In this document: one piece after another, positions 34,188 to 45,230 of the stretch
How the letters are laid out: each line of letters begins with the position of its first letter
Numbering within the stretch: the stretch's first letter is position 1
Assembly: GCF_024171885.1 (NCBI RefSeq)
Contig: NZ_JAMTCP010000005.1
Span: 164,259-228,258, forward strand
Direction: 5' to 3'
DNA: 64,000 nucleotides
DNA from: Streptoalloteichus tenebrarius
GTDB taxonomy: Bacteria; Actinomycetota; Actinomycetes; Mycobacteriales; Pseudonocardiaceae
The notes under the pieces: generated by a model
What the model was told of the DNA's origin: nothing
Seen by the model: the letters and a program-made list of their open reading frames with translations, nothing else
Databases searched by the model: none
Translations under genes and position numbers: made by a program

Positions 34188-36945
34188 CGACCGGACCTTC
34201 GACGAGCGGGCGGAGGGCGCCAGGGACGGGCACCCGTCGGACGGCGGGCACGGGACCGGACCGCGCGACGAACGGCCGGGTGACGCCGCCGGGCGGCGGG
34301 GATCCGAGGACGAGCGGCGCGCGGCGGAGAAGCCCACCGCCCCGGCGAGCGGCAGCGGTCAGGACTCCGCGGGAGACCGCGCCGCCGCCGACGACCACAC
34401 CGGGGACGACCGCGCCGCGGATGATCACGCCGGCTACGGCGAGCGCCCTGGCGGCGTCGAGGTTCGCCCAGAAGGTGGCGCCGGGTCAGCAGAGGTCGTG
34501 GCTCCTGATACGGCGGTTGTGCCCGCTGTGCCCGAATCGCCGGTGGTGTCGCGGCCAGTTCTGCCGCCCACGCGGTCCACGGCTGCTGAGGGCACCGCTG
34601 GTGAGTCGGGCGATGCCCAGAAGGCGGAGGTCAGGGACACCACCGCCGCGGATGATCACGCCGGCGACAGCGACGGCGAGCGCCCTGGCGGTGTCGAGGT
34701 TCGCCCAGAAGGTGGCGCCGGGTCAGCAGAGGCCGTGGCCCCCGATACGGCGGCTGTGCCCGCTGTGCCCCAGACGCCGGTGGTGTCGCGGCCGGTTCTG
34801 TCGCCGACGCGGTCCAGGGCTGCCGAGAGCACCGTTGGTGAGTCGGGCGATGCCCGGAAGGCGGAGGTCAGGGACACCGCCGTCGAGGATGATCACGCCG
34901 GGGGCGGCGACGAGCGCCCTGGCGGTGTCGAGGTCCGTCCAGAAGGTGGCGCTGGGGCAGCAGAGGCCGTGGCCCCCGAAGCGGCGGCTGTGCCCGAAAC
35001 CCCGGTTCTGCGGCCGACGCGGTCCAGGGCTGCCGAGAGCACCGTTGGTGAGTCGGGCGATGCCCAGAAGGCGGAGGTCAGGGACACCACCGCCGAGGAT
35101 GATCACGCCGGGGACGGCGACAAAGAAGAGAGCACTGGCGGTGTCGAGGTCCGTCCAGAAGGTGGTGCCGGGTCGGCAGAGGTCGTGGCTCCCGATACGG
35201 CGGCTGTGCCCGCTGTGCCCCAGACACCGGCGGTGTCGCGGCCGGTTCTGTCGCCGACGCGGTCCAGGGCTGCTGAGGGCACTGTTGGTGAGTCGGGTGA
35301 TGCCCGGAAGGCGGGCGTCAGGGATACCACCGTCGAGGATGATCACGCCGGGAGCGGCGACGAGCGCCCTGGCGCCGTCGAGGTCCGTCCAGAAGGTGGC
35401 GCCGCGTCCGTGGAGGCTGCGGCCCCCGAAGCGGCGGCTGTGCCCGAAACCCCGGTTCTGCGGCCGACGCGGTCCAGGCCCGCCGAGAGTACGGCTGGTG
35501 AGTCGGGCGATGCCCGGAAGGCGGAGGTCAGGGACACCACCGCTGCGGACGACCGCGCCGAGGTTGATCACGCCGGCTACGGCGGCGAGCATCCTGACGA
35601 GGCCGCGTCCGTGGAGGCTGCGGCTCCCGAAGCGGCGGCTGTGCCTGCTGTGCCCGAATCGCCGGTGGTGTCGCGGCCGGTTCTGCCGCCCACGCGGTCC
35701 ACGGCTGCTGAGGGCACCGCTGGTGAGTCGGCCGCTGTCCAGAAGGCGGAGGTCAGGGACACCACCGCCGCGGATGACCGCGCCGAGGATGATCACGCCG
35801 GCTACGGCGGCGAGCATCCTGACGAGGCCGCGTCCGTGGAGGCTGCGGCTCCCGAAGCGGCGGGTGTGCCCGCTGTGCCCCAGACGCCGGTGGTGTCGCG
35901 GCCGGTTCTGCCGCCCACGCGGTCCAGGGCTGCCGAGAGCACCGTTGGTGAGTCGGGCGATGCCCGGAAGGCGGAGGTCAGGGACACCGTCGTCGAGGGC
36001 GCCGCCACCGTCACGAAGACCGCTGTCGAGGACACCGCTCCGGTCTGGCGCGAGACGAACCCGGCCTGGCCGGAACCGCCCTCGCCCACCGGTCCGCCAC
36101 CCGCCCGTCCGATGGACTTCGCCGCCTCCCTGCTGCGCGGCCTGTTCGTGCAGCGGCTCGACCCCGCGTACGAGGAGGCGGCGCGACGCCGGGGGAACCG
36201 CCCGGCGCGCGGCCCCGCGCAGTGGGTGTGGCTCGTCGTCGGCACCGTCCTCGTGGGCGTGCTCTTCGCCGTGGCCGCGCTCGACGCCGCCGACCGGCAG
36301 CCCGGCTCCGAGGAGGCGCAGCGCAGCCTCGCCGACGACGTGCGGACCGCGCGCGGCGACACCGACGAGCTGGCGCGTCGCGCGGGCGCGCTCGCCAGGG
36401 AGGTCGACCGGGCTCGCGAGGCCGCGCTGGCCGGCGACGCCGACGGCAGGGCGGCCCTCGACCGGCTCGGCGAGCTCGAACGCGCCGCCGCGGCCGTTCC
36501 GGTGACCGGCCCGGGCCTGCGGATCACCGTGGAGGAGGCTCAGGGCCAGGGCGGCTCCCACCGGCAGAGCGTGCTCGACCGCGACCTCCAGGTCCTGGTC
36601 AACTCGCTGTGGGCCTCCGGGGCGGAGGCCGTGGCGGTCGGCGGGGTGCGCCTGCAACCGAGGGCGACCGTGCGCCAGGCCGGCGGCGCGATCCTGGTCG
36701 ACAACCGCCCCATCCGGCACCCCTACGTGCTGGAGGCGATCGGGCCGCCGGAGGACCTCCAGACCCGGTTCGTCAACACCGACGGCTACGGCCGGTTCAT
36801 GGCCTTCACCCAGCTCTACGGCACGCGCTTCACCGTGCAGCGGGTCGACTCGCTGCACCTGGCCGCGGCCAACCCAGGACAGCCCAGGGTCGCCACCCCG
36901 GGGAGTGGCCCCGCCCCATCACCCAGCCAGGAGGGACCGCGGTGA
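34180..36945 (+). CDS. DUF881 membrane protein with a giant repeated N-terminal tail
   Basis: 921 aa, about three times the usual DUF881 length. Residues 1-80 are acidic and disordered. From about 80 to 605 there are seven imperfect ~75-residue repeats. Then MDFAASLLRGLFVQRLDPAYEEAARRRG, a single transmembrane helix near residues 687-706 (VWLVVGTVLVGVLFAVAAL), a coiled coil and the DUF881 domain (TGPGLRITVEEA, QVLVNSLWASGAEAVAVGGVRL). With one helix and the DUF881 part C-terminal, the repeat tail should be cytoplasmic and DUF881 outside. GTG at 34180 overlaps the phosphatidyltransferase stop. It corresponds to Rv1823; family function is unknown but linked to envelope/division loci. Confidence 0.93.
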   Translation: MPDDRTFDERAEGARDGHPSDGGHGTGPRDERPGDAAGRRGSEDERRAAEKPTAPASGSGQDSAGDRAAADDHTGDDRAADDHAGYGERPGGVEVRPEGGAGSAEVVAPDTAVVPAVPESPVVSRPVLPPTRSTAAEGTAGESGDAQKAEVRDTTAADDHAGDSDGERPGGVEVRPEGGAGSAEAVAPDTAAVPAVPQTPVVSRPVLSPTRSRAAESTVGESGDARKAEVRDTAVEDDHAGGGDERPGGVEVRPEGGAGAAEAVAPEAAAVPETPVLRPTRSRAAESTVGESGDAQKAEVRDTTAEDDHAGDGDKEESTGGVEVRPEGGAGSAEVVAPDTAAVPAVPQTPAVSRPVLSPTRSRAAEGTVGESGDARKAGVRDTTVEDDHAGSGDERPGAVEVRPEGGAASVEAAAPEAAAVPETPVLRPTRSRPAESTAGESGDARKAEVRDTTAADDRAEVDHAGYGGEHPDEAASVEAAAPEAAAVPAVPESPVVSRPVLPPTRSTAAEGTAGESAAVQKAEVRDTTAADDRAEDDHAGYGGEHPDEAASVEAAAPEAAGVPAVPQTPVVSRPVLPPTRSRAAESTVGESGDARKAEVRDTVVEGAATVTKTAVEDTAPVWRETNPAWPEPPSPTGPPPARPMDFAASLLRGLFVQRLDPAYEEAARRRGNRPARGPAQWVWLVVGTVLVGVLFAVAALDAADRQPGSEEAQRSLADDVRTARGDTDELARRAGALAREVDRAREAALAGDADGRAALDRLGELERAAAAVPVTGPGLRITVEEAQGQGGSHRQSVLDRDLQVLVNSLWASGAEAVAVGGVRLQPRATVRQAGGAILVDNRPIRHPYVLEAIGPPEDLQTRFVNTDGYGRFMAFTQLYGTRFTVQRVDSLHLAAANPGQPRVATPGSGPAPSPSQEGPR
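34423..36000 (+). repeat. Seven ~210-240-bp coding repeats in the DUF881 gene
   Basis: Each unit contains D-H-A-G, usually G-G-V-E-V-R-P-E-G-G, then V-P-A-V-P-x-(T/S)-P-V-V-S-R-P-V-L-x-P-T-R-S and G-E-S-G-D-A-x-K-A-E-V-R-D-T. Units 3 and 5 share an internal deletion; units 6 and 7 share a different one (EHPDEAASVEAAAPEAA), showing repeated recombination between units. Confidence 0.93.
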
Positions 36946-37298
36946 GGACCCCGCTGCTCGGCCCCGTGATCGGCCTGCTCGCGCTCGTCGTGGGCGTCGG
37001 GCTCGGCCTGTGGTTGGACCCGACCGTCCCGCCGTGGGTCCAGCCCTACCTGCCGATCGCCGTCGTCGCCGCGCTGGACGCGGTGTTCGGCGGCGTGCAC
37101 GCCATGCTGGACGGTCGGTTCGACGCCAAGGTCTTCGTCGTCTCGTTCGTCTCCAACGTGCTGGTCGCCGCGCTCATCGTGCTGCTCGGCGACGCGCTCG
37201 GCGTGGGCGCGCAGCTTTCCACGGCGGTGGTCGTGGTGCTCGGCATCCGGATCTTCAGCAACGCCGCCGCGATCCGGCGTCACCTGTTCAAGGCGTGA
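36942..37298 (+). CDS. sbp: Small basic protein (Sbp, DUF1290), Rv1824-type
   Basis: 118 aa, GTG at 36942 overlapping the previous stop (GTGA), AGGAGGG upstream. Three to four transmembrane helices; family segment YLPIAVVAALDAVFGGVHAMLDGRFDAKVFVVSFVSNVLVAALIVLLG and the basic C-terminus AAAIRRHLFKA. Always found between two DUF881 genes in actinobacteria. Confidence 0.95.
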   Translation: MRTPLLGPVIGLLALVVGVGLGLWLDPTVPPWVQPYLPIAVVAALDAVFGGVHAMLDGRFDAKVFVVSFVSNVLVAALIVLLGDALGVGAQLSTAVVVVLGIRIFSNAAAIRRHLFKA

Positions 37299-37303
37299 GA
37301 ACC

Positions 37304-38077
37304 ATGTCCCCGTTGTTCCGCGCGAAGCGCCGCGCCCCGAGGGGCCGGCACCACCTCGACCCGAACCGGTTCGCCGAGGCCCGCCCCACGGGTCTGCGTG
37401 CGCACCCGGTGCTGTCCGGGGTCCTCATCGGCGTGCTGTGCCTGGCGCTGGGCGTCGCCCTGGTCACGCAGGCGCGCAGGACCAGGGCCGGCGACACGCT
37501 GGCCGAGCAGCGGCCGCAGGACCTCGTGGTGCTGCTCGACGGCCTCCAGCAGCGGGAGGCCGCGCTGCGCAAGGAGATCGCCGACTCCGAGGAGACGCTC
37601 AGCCGGCTGCGGGCGACGGGGGACAGGGCGGCCGCCGCGCGGGAGGAGGCCCAGCGCAGGGCAGCCGCCCTGGGGGTCCTGTCGGGCACCGTGCCGGCGG
37701 CGGGGCCGGGGGTGCGCATCGGACTGACGGACCCGGCTGGCAAGATCAGTCCCGAAGTGCTGCTGGACGCGTTGCAGGAACTGCGCGCGGCGGGGGCGGA
37801 GGCGGTGCAGGTCGGGGAGGTCCGGGTGGGAGTCGACTCGGCCTTCACGGGCGCCGCCGGCGACGTGCGGCTGGACGGGGTCCCGTTGCGCGCGCCCTAC
37901 TCGCTGCTGGCCATCGGCGACCCGCCGACGCTGGCCGCGGCGTTGAACATCCCGGGAGGGGTGGTCGACACCGTGGAGCGCTCGGGGGGCAGGGTGGAGC
38001 TCCGGCAGGCGGACCGGGTGGAGATCAGCGCCTTGCGACCCGTCCGAACGCACAAATACGCTCGGCCGACCGGTTGA
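37304..38077 (+). CDS. DUF881 protein, Rv1825-type
   Basis: 257 aa, ATG at 37304. Basic cytoplasmic N-terminus, one transmembrane helix (VLSGVLIGVLCLALGVALV), coiled coil (LQQREAALRKEIADSEETLSRLRATG), then DUF881 (GPGVRIGLTDPAGKISPEVLLDALQELRAAGAEAVQVGEVRV). Normal length, unlike its expanded paralogue two genes upstream. Confidence 0.93.
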   Translation: MSPLFRAKRRAPRGRHHLDPNRFAEARPTGLRAHPVLSGVLIGVLCLALGVALVTQARRTRAGDTLAEQRPQDLVVLLDGLQQREAALRKEIADSEETLSRLRATGDRAAAAREEAQRRAAALGVLSGTVPAAGPGVRIGLTDPAGKISPEVLLDALQELRAAGAEAVQVGEVRVGVDSAFTGAAGDVRLDGVPLRAPYSLLAIGDPPTLAAALNIPGGVVDTVERSGGRVELRQADRVEISALRPVRTHKYARPTG

Positions 38078-38097
38078 GGAGTGAGGAGTAACCGCTG

Positions 38098-38481
38098 GTG
38101 GTTCCTGAGGAGCTGAGGTACACCGAGCAGCACGAATGGGTTGCGCGGGCGGGTGATGACACCGTGCGGGTGGGCATCACCGACTACGCCCAGCGCCAAC
38201 TCGGCGACGTCGTCTTCGTGCAGCTCCCCGAGGTCGGCCGGCAGGTCGCCGAGGGGGACTCCGTGGGCGAGGTGGAGTCCACCAAGAGCGTCTCCGACAT
38301 CTACGCCCCGCTCGCCGGCGAGGTCGTGGCGGTCAACGAGGCCGTGGTGACGGCCCCGGAGACGATCAACGGTGACCCGTACGGTGACGGCTGGCTGGTG
38401 GAGCTCCGGATCTCCGACCCGGCCTCGGTGGACGGGCTGCTCGACGCGGCCGGCTACCGCGAGAAGATCGGCGAGGTCTGA
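38098..38481 (+). CDS. gcvH: Glycine cleavage system H protein
   Basis: 127 aa, GTG start at 38098 after GAGGAG. Lipoyl-binding hairpin with Lys63 in GEVESTKSVSDIYAPLAGEV. Shuttles the aminomethyl group between P, T and L proteins. Lies 20 bases after the DUF881 gene in the Rv1825-Rv1826 order; gcvP is 3.7 kb downstream. Confidence 0.97.
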   Translation: MVPEELRYTEQHEWVARAGDDTVRVGITDYAQRQLGDVVFVQLPEVGRQVAEGDSVGEVESTKSVSDIYAPLAGEVVAVNEAVVTAPETINGDPYGDGWLVELRISDPASVDGLLDAAGYREKIGEV

Positions 38482-38593
38482 GGCGATGATCTTCGGTTTC
38501 GGCTCCCGGAAGAAGCGGGAGTCGGGGCGAACGCGCCGTGAGCGGCGCGGTACGTTGGGAAACATCGCGGCAACCTTCAGGAGGAGAGCTCAG

Positions 38594-39061
38594 GTGAGCA
38601 CGAACGACGGGCCCGGCGTCCCGCCGGAGAAGGCGGCGGAGAGCACCTCCGTCTTCCGGGCCGACTTCCTCGCCGACGTCGAGGGCACCGCCGCGCCCGA
38701 GCCCGAGACCACCACGGTCTCCGGTGTCGACGCGCTGCCCGCCGGCTCGGCGCTCCTGGTGGTCAAGCGCGGCCCCAACGCCGGCTCCCGGTTCCTGCTC
38801 GACAGGGACACCACCAGCGCGGGCCGGCACCCCGACAGCGACATCTTCCTCGACGACGTCACCGTCTCCCGGCGGCACGCGGAGTTCCGCCGCGAGGGCG
38901 GCGACTTCGTGGTGGTCGACGTGGGCAGCCTCAACGGCACCTACGTCAACCGCGAGCCGGTGGACACCGCGGTGCTGGGCAACGGCGACGAGGTGCAGAT
39001 CGGCAAGTTCCGCCTGGTGTTCCTGACCGGCCCGGGCAACGGGGGTCAGGGGGCGCAGTGA
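38594..39061 (+). CDS. garA: FHA-domain regulator of central metabolism (GarA/OdhI)
   Basis: 155 aa from the GTG at 38594 with AGGAGAG; an in-frame ATG at 38486 would add 36 basic residues. FHA domain at about 50-145 with phosphothreonine-binding GRHPDSDIF, VSRRHAEF and GSLNGTYVN. The N-terminal phospho-motif reads ESTSVFRADFL, where mycobacterial GarA has ETTSVFRADFL, so the first Thr is Ser. In relatives, PknB/PknG phosphorylation of these residues relieves inhibition of 2-oxoglutarate dehydrogenase and glutamate enzymes. Confidence 0.95.
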   Translation: MSTNDGPGVPPEKAAESTSVFRADFLADVEGTAAPEPETTTVSGVDALPAGSALLVVKRGPNAGSRFLLDRDTTSAGRHPDSDIFLDDVTVSRRHAEFRREGGDFVVVDVGSLNGTYVNREPVDTAVLGNGDEVQIGKFRLVFLTGPGNGGQGAQ

Positions 39062-39930
39062 CCGCGGCCGGACGGGCCTCGGGAGCGGGTGTCCCGCACA
39101 ACGGCGGCGCGGGTGTCCCGCACGGCGCTGGCGCGGGTGTCCCGCACAACGGCGGCGCGGGTGTCCCGCACGGCGGCGGTGTGGGCGGTCCGCACGGCGC
39201 CGGCGCGGGGGCCGCGCACACCCAGCGCGGGGGGATGAGCATCGGGGCGGTGCTGGCGCAGCTCCGACCCGACTTCCCCGAGGTGACCATCTCGAAGATC
39301 CGTTTCCTGGAGTCAGAGGGGCTGGTCCACCCCGCGCGCACCCCGTCCGGCTACCGGCAGTTCTCCCCGGCCGACGTCGAGCGGCTCCGGTTCGTGCTGG
39401 CCGCCCAGCGCGACCACTACCTCCCGCTGAAGGTGATCAAGGAGCAGCTCGACGCCCTCGACCGAGGCGTGCGGCCGGGCGGCCCGTCCCCCCGGCCGCC
39501 GCGCGGGCTGGTGGCCGTGGAGGGGCTGCCCGGCCCCGACTCCTTCTCCTGCTCCGGCGAGGTCCGGCTGACCAGGGAGGAGCTGCTCGCCGACTCCGGT
39601 GTCGACGAGGGGCTGCTCTCCGAGCTGGAGCAGTACGGCCTGGTCCGGCCGGGGGCGTCGGGGTTCTACGACGGCGACGCCGCCGCCGTGGCCAGGACCG
39701 TCAGGGCGATGACCGCCTTCGGTATCGAGCCGAGGCACCTGCGGGCCTACCGCGCGGCGGCCGACCGCGAGGTGGGGCTGCTGGCGCAGATCGTCACGCC
39801 GCTGGCGCGGCAGCGCGACCCGGACGCGCGGGCGCGTGCCGAGGAGGTCGTGCGGGAGCTGGCGGCCCTGTCGGTGGCCCTGCACACCCTGCTCGTGAAG
39901 ACGGGACTGCGCGGGGCCATTGGTGGCTGA
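39058..39930 (+). CDS. ftsR: MerR-family regulator FtsR (Rv1828-type) with repeat N-terminus
   Basis: 290 aa from GTG at 39058 overlapping the garA stop (GTGA); the conserved part begins at residue 60 (MSIGAVLAQLRPDFPEVTISKIRFLESEGLVHPARTPSGYRQF). MerR helix-turn-helix, then long helices and a C-terminal domain. In Corynebacterium the orthologue activates ftsZ. Residues 9-56 are six eight-residue units around G-A-G-V-P-H-x-G, absent from the mycobacterial protein, which has only ~12 residues there. An ATG at 39235 is an alternative start that would omit the repeats. Confidence 0.9.
   Translation: MTAAGRASGAGVPHNGGAGVPHGAGAGVPHNGGAGVPHGGGVGGPHGAGAGAAHTQRGGMSIGAVLAQLRPDFPEVTISKIRFLESEGLVHPARTPSGYRQFSPADVERLRFVLAAQRDHYLPLKVIKEQLDALDRGVRPGGPSPRPPRGLVAVEGLPGPDSFSCSGEVRLTREELLADSGVDEGLLSELEQYGLVRPGASGFYDGDAAAVARTVRAMTAFGIEPRHLRAYRAAADREVGLLAQIVTPLARQRDPDARARAEEVVRELAALSVALHTLLVKTGLRGAIGG
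39082..39225 (+). repeat. 24-bp tandem repeat in ftsR
   Basis: Six 24-bp units with core gcgggtgtcccgcac encode G-A-G-V-P-H-(N/G)-(G/A). The first four are near-perfect, the last two degenerate. Confidence 0.9.
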
Positions 39931-40144
39931 CTGTTCTCACCTGGTGGACAGTTCACACGGGTGAGGGTTGGCCAGTTGGGGTTATCCGGTGACGACTGGG
40001 TAACCAGATTGCAGCCGAACAGGCGAAGGGCAGCGCTGGACGCCCCGGACGGGTAGCGTCGTAGGGGACGGTACGCGATCCTCGTCCTCACACCGGGACG
40101 CGACCTGTCGGGACACGGCTAGCGCGGTGGAGGAGGCGAGACCG

Positions 40145-40621
40145 ATGAGCAGCGAGATGCGCGTCGTCGGCGTGCGGGTGGAGCTGCCCGCCAACCAGCC
40201 GATCCTGTTGCTGCGCGAGTCGGAGGGTGACCGCTACCTGCCGATCTGGATCGGCACCATGGAGGCCAGCGCGATCGCCCTGGAGCAGCAGGGGGTCCGG
40301 CCGTCCCGGCCGCTGACCCACGACCTGCTCAAGGACGTCATCGGCGCGCTGGGTCGGCAGTTGCAGCAGGTGCGCATCACCGACCTCCAGGAGGGCACGT
40401 TCTTCGCGGAGCTGGTCTTCGACGGGGACGTCCGGGTGTCCGCGCGCCCCAGCGACTCGGTGGCCCTGGCGCTGCGGGCCGGCGTGCCCATCCACGCCGA
40501 GGAGTCGGTGCTCGCCGAGGCCGGCCTCGTCATCCCGGACGAGCAGGAGGACGAGGTCGAGAAGTTCCGGGAGTTCCTGGACTCGGTCTCGCCGGAGGAC
40601 TTCCGCGGCGCCGACACCTGA
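40145..40621 (+). CDS. Bifunctional nuclease domain protein (Rv1829-type)
   Basis: 158 aa, ATG at 40145 with GGAGGAGG. DUF151 fold: RVVGVRVELPANQPILLLRESEGDRYLPIWIGTMEASAIALEQQGV, LTHDLLKDVI, FFAELVFDGDVRVSARPSDSVALALRAGVPIHA. Family members have nuclease activity in plants; bacterial role unclear. Own promoter in the 214-bp gap upstream (TAGCGT/TACGCGAT elements near 40055-40080). Confidence 0.93.
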   Translation: MSSEMRVVGVRVELPANQPILLLRESEGDRYLPIWIGTMEASAIALEQQGVRPSRPLTHDLLKDVIGALGRQLQQVRITDLQEGTFFAELVFDGDVRVSARPSDSVALALRAGVPIHAEESVLAEAGLVIPDEQEDEVEKFREFLDSVSPEDFRGADT

Positions 40622-40653
40622 CCGGCGCCCGGCCGCCCCCTCACGACCCGCGT

Positions 40654-40684
40654 GACGGCGCCCTCCCCCGGGGAGGGCGCCGTC
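40654..40684 (+). terminator. Terminator of the bifunctional nuclease gene
   Basis: 14-bp perfect stem GACGGCGCCCTCCC with its complement, short loop, followed by gctgtt. Confidence 0.82.
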
Positions 40685-40910
40685 GCTGTTCTCCGGCCTG
40701 GCGGGGCGCCGCTCGACGGGGTCTCCCGGAGTCTCCCGGGGACGGGAGTGTCCCCGGTTCGGGCATGCCAAGCCGCGTCGCCTGCCTGACGGGGGAGATC
40801 GCTGGATCGAAGGATTCGATGCCCGGGACGTGCGCGGTCCGTGGCCCTTGATCGCCCGATCCTCGCAGGGCGACGTGGGTGAACCGGAGCAGCGCGCACA
40901 CGCTGTGAGT

Positions 40911-40942
40911 TGACCTTAACCCTCAAGTTGAGATTGATGTTC
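40911..40942 (+). promoter_or_regulatory. Promoter with inverted repeat upstream of the MerR gene
   Basis: TTGACC at 40911 (-35-like), the palindrome CTCAAGTTGAG in the spacer at 40923-40933, then ATTGAT/TGATGT (-10-like). A symmetric element in the -35/-10 spacer is the standard MerR-family operator arrangement, so autoregulation is likely. Confidence 0.55.
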
Positions 40943-41113
40943 GCGGGCGCCCGCGCGTCGCGTTGACCGGTCGGACCCCCGGTCTTACCGTCGAGTCGAG
41001 CGAATCCCGCCGGTGTGATTCCACCGCACCGCGGGTTCTGGCGGTGGTGACGCGTCCGGTCCGGAACGCGCAGCCGCGGTCGTCGGCCGACGAGGCCGCG
41101 AGGGGAGGCAGGC

Positions 41114-41677
41114 GTGGTCGAGGAAGCGCCCTACCGGGACGGCGCCGAGCAGGGCGAGTTGTTCCCGGACGCCTCGCTGCCGGACGAGCTGGTCGGCTAC
41201 CGGGGCCCGGCGGCCTGTCAGATCGCCGGCATCACCTACCGGCAACTGGACTACTGGGCCAGGACCGGACTGGTGCTCCCGTCGATAAGGAGCGCGTCGG
41301 GCTCGGGGAGCCAACGGCTGTACTCCTTCAAGGACATCCTGGTGCTCAAGGTCGTCAAGCGCCTGCTGGACACCGGGGTCTCGTTGCAGAACATCCGGGT
41401 CGCCGTGGACCACCTGCGCCGCAGGGGCGTGCACGACCTCGCCAGGATCACGTTGTTCAGCGACGGCACGACGGTCTACGAGTGCACCTCGCCGGAGGAG
41501 GTCGTCGACCTGCTCCAGGGCGGGCAGGGCGTGTTCGGCATCGCGGTCAGCGGGGCCATGCGCGAGATCAGCGGCACCATCCACGAGTTCCCCGCCGAGC
41601 GGGCCGACGGCGTGGAGATCGAGCCCCGCACCGAGGACGAGCTGTCCCGGCGGCGGCGCACCCGCCGCACCGGCTGA
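41114..41677 (+). CDS. MerR-family regulator (Rv1830-type)
   Basis: 187 aa, GTG at 41114 after GAGGGGAGG. Residues 28-100: VGYRGPAACQIAGITYRQLDYWARTGLVLPSI, then GSQRLYSFKDILVLKVVKRLLDTGVSLQNIRVAVDHL. C-terminal effector-like domain with RITLFSDGTTVYECTSPEEVVDLLQGGQGVFGIAV. The conserved mycobacterial orthologue is linked to cell growth. Immediately upstream of the gcvP riboswitch. Confidence 0.94.
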   Translation: MVEEAPYRDGAEQGELFPDASLPDELVGYRGPAACQIAGITYRQLDYWARTGLVLPSIRSASGSGSQRLYSFKDILVLKVVKRLLDTGVSLQNIRVAVDHLRRRGVHDLARITLFSDGTTVYECTSPEEVVDLLQGGQGVFGIAVSGAMREISGTIHEFPAERADGVEIEPRTEDELSRRRRTRRTG

Positions 41678-41932
41678 CCCCGCCCCCCGGCTCGGCCGCC
41701 CGACGGGCCGACACCTGCCTCCGGCCGCGTCGGCCGGGCACCGGCTCCCTCCCCGAACGAGTTCCACCGAGTCCCGTCCCTTCGGTCCGCGTCCGGCATC
41801 CGGACGGGCGCCCCGGCCCGGATGCGGGTGGTCGCGGACGCCGGTCCGGCCTCCAGCGTTCCGACGCCGGCCGACTGATCCGTTCTCCAGCACGGACGGG
41901 GTACTCTGCGCGGGTGTAGTCGCTGACCCCAT

Positions 41933-42158
41933 GCGGGAGAGACCGTCGCCGAGCGTGTTCGGCGGCGGCGCCGAAGGAGCAACTCCTCCCCGGAACCTCT
42001 CAGGCAACCAGGACCGCGTGGGCGAGATGCCTCTGGAAAGTGGGCCGTGCGGGTCGGTGCGCCGACCAGCCCGGCCCCGCCGACGGTGCAAGCCCGGCGC
42101 GCCCGGGTGAAGCTCTCAGGCGCCCGCCCCGGCGGGCACCGACAGAGGGGGAGGGCAC
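41933..42158 (+). promoter_or_regulatory. Tandem glycine riboswitch controlling gcvP
   Basis: Aptamer 1 (about 41933-42040) has GCGGGAGAGACC, GCCGAAGGAGCAA, AACCTCTCAGGCA and CTCTGGAAAG. Aptamer 2 (about 42049-42155) has GGTGAAGCTCTCAGGC and CCGACAGAGGGGGAG; its 5' GGAGAG element is divergent. A -10-like TACTCT lies at 41902-41907. Glycine binding normally turns expression on, letting excess glycine be degraded. Confidence 0.92.
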
Positions 42159-42206
42159 GCGGAGCGCTGTCTCCGCACGCCCGTCCCCGAACGCCGGAGG
42201 CGAAAC

Positions 42207-45131
<2,925 letters not shown>

Positions 45132-45162
45132 GACGAGCAGGGCTGAGCGCCCGAACGAAGGT

Positions 45163-45200
45163 GAACGGACCCGCCGACCGCGCTGTCGGCGGGTCCGTTC
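45163..45200 (+). terminator. Terminator between gcvP and the convergent MFS gene
   Basis: 16-bp perfect stem (45163-45178 with 45185-45200), 6-nt loop, between convergent genes. Confidence 0.88.
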
Positions 45201-45230
45201 GTCGTGCGCCGGGGCAGCCGGCGGACGGCT

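Larger units (their letters stand above)
40622..41113. other. Intergenic region with terminator and MerR promoter
   Basis: 492 bp. Terminator at 40654-40684; promoter/operator for the following MerR gene at 40911-40942. No gene. Confidence 0.6.

Noticed and set aside
38486-38593. N-terminal extension of garA from the ATG at 38486
   Set aside because: The GTG at 38594 has a much better ribosome site and matches the usual GarA start; the extension is basic and unlike family members.
40911-40942. SoxR box
   Set aside because: Only the CTCAA/TTGAG half-sites match; the spacing differs from the SoxR consensus.
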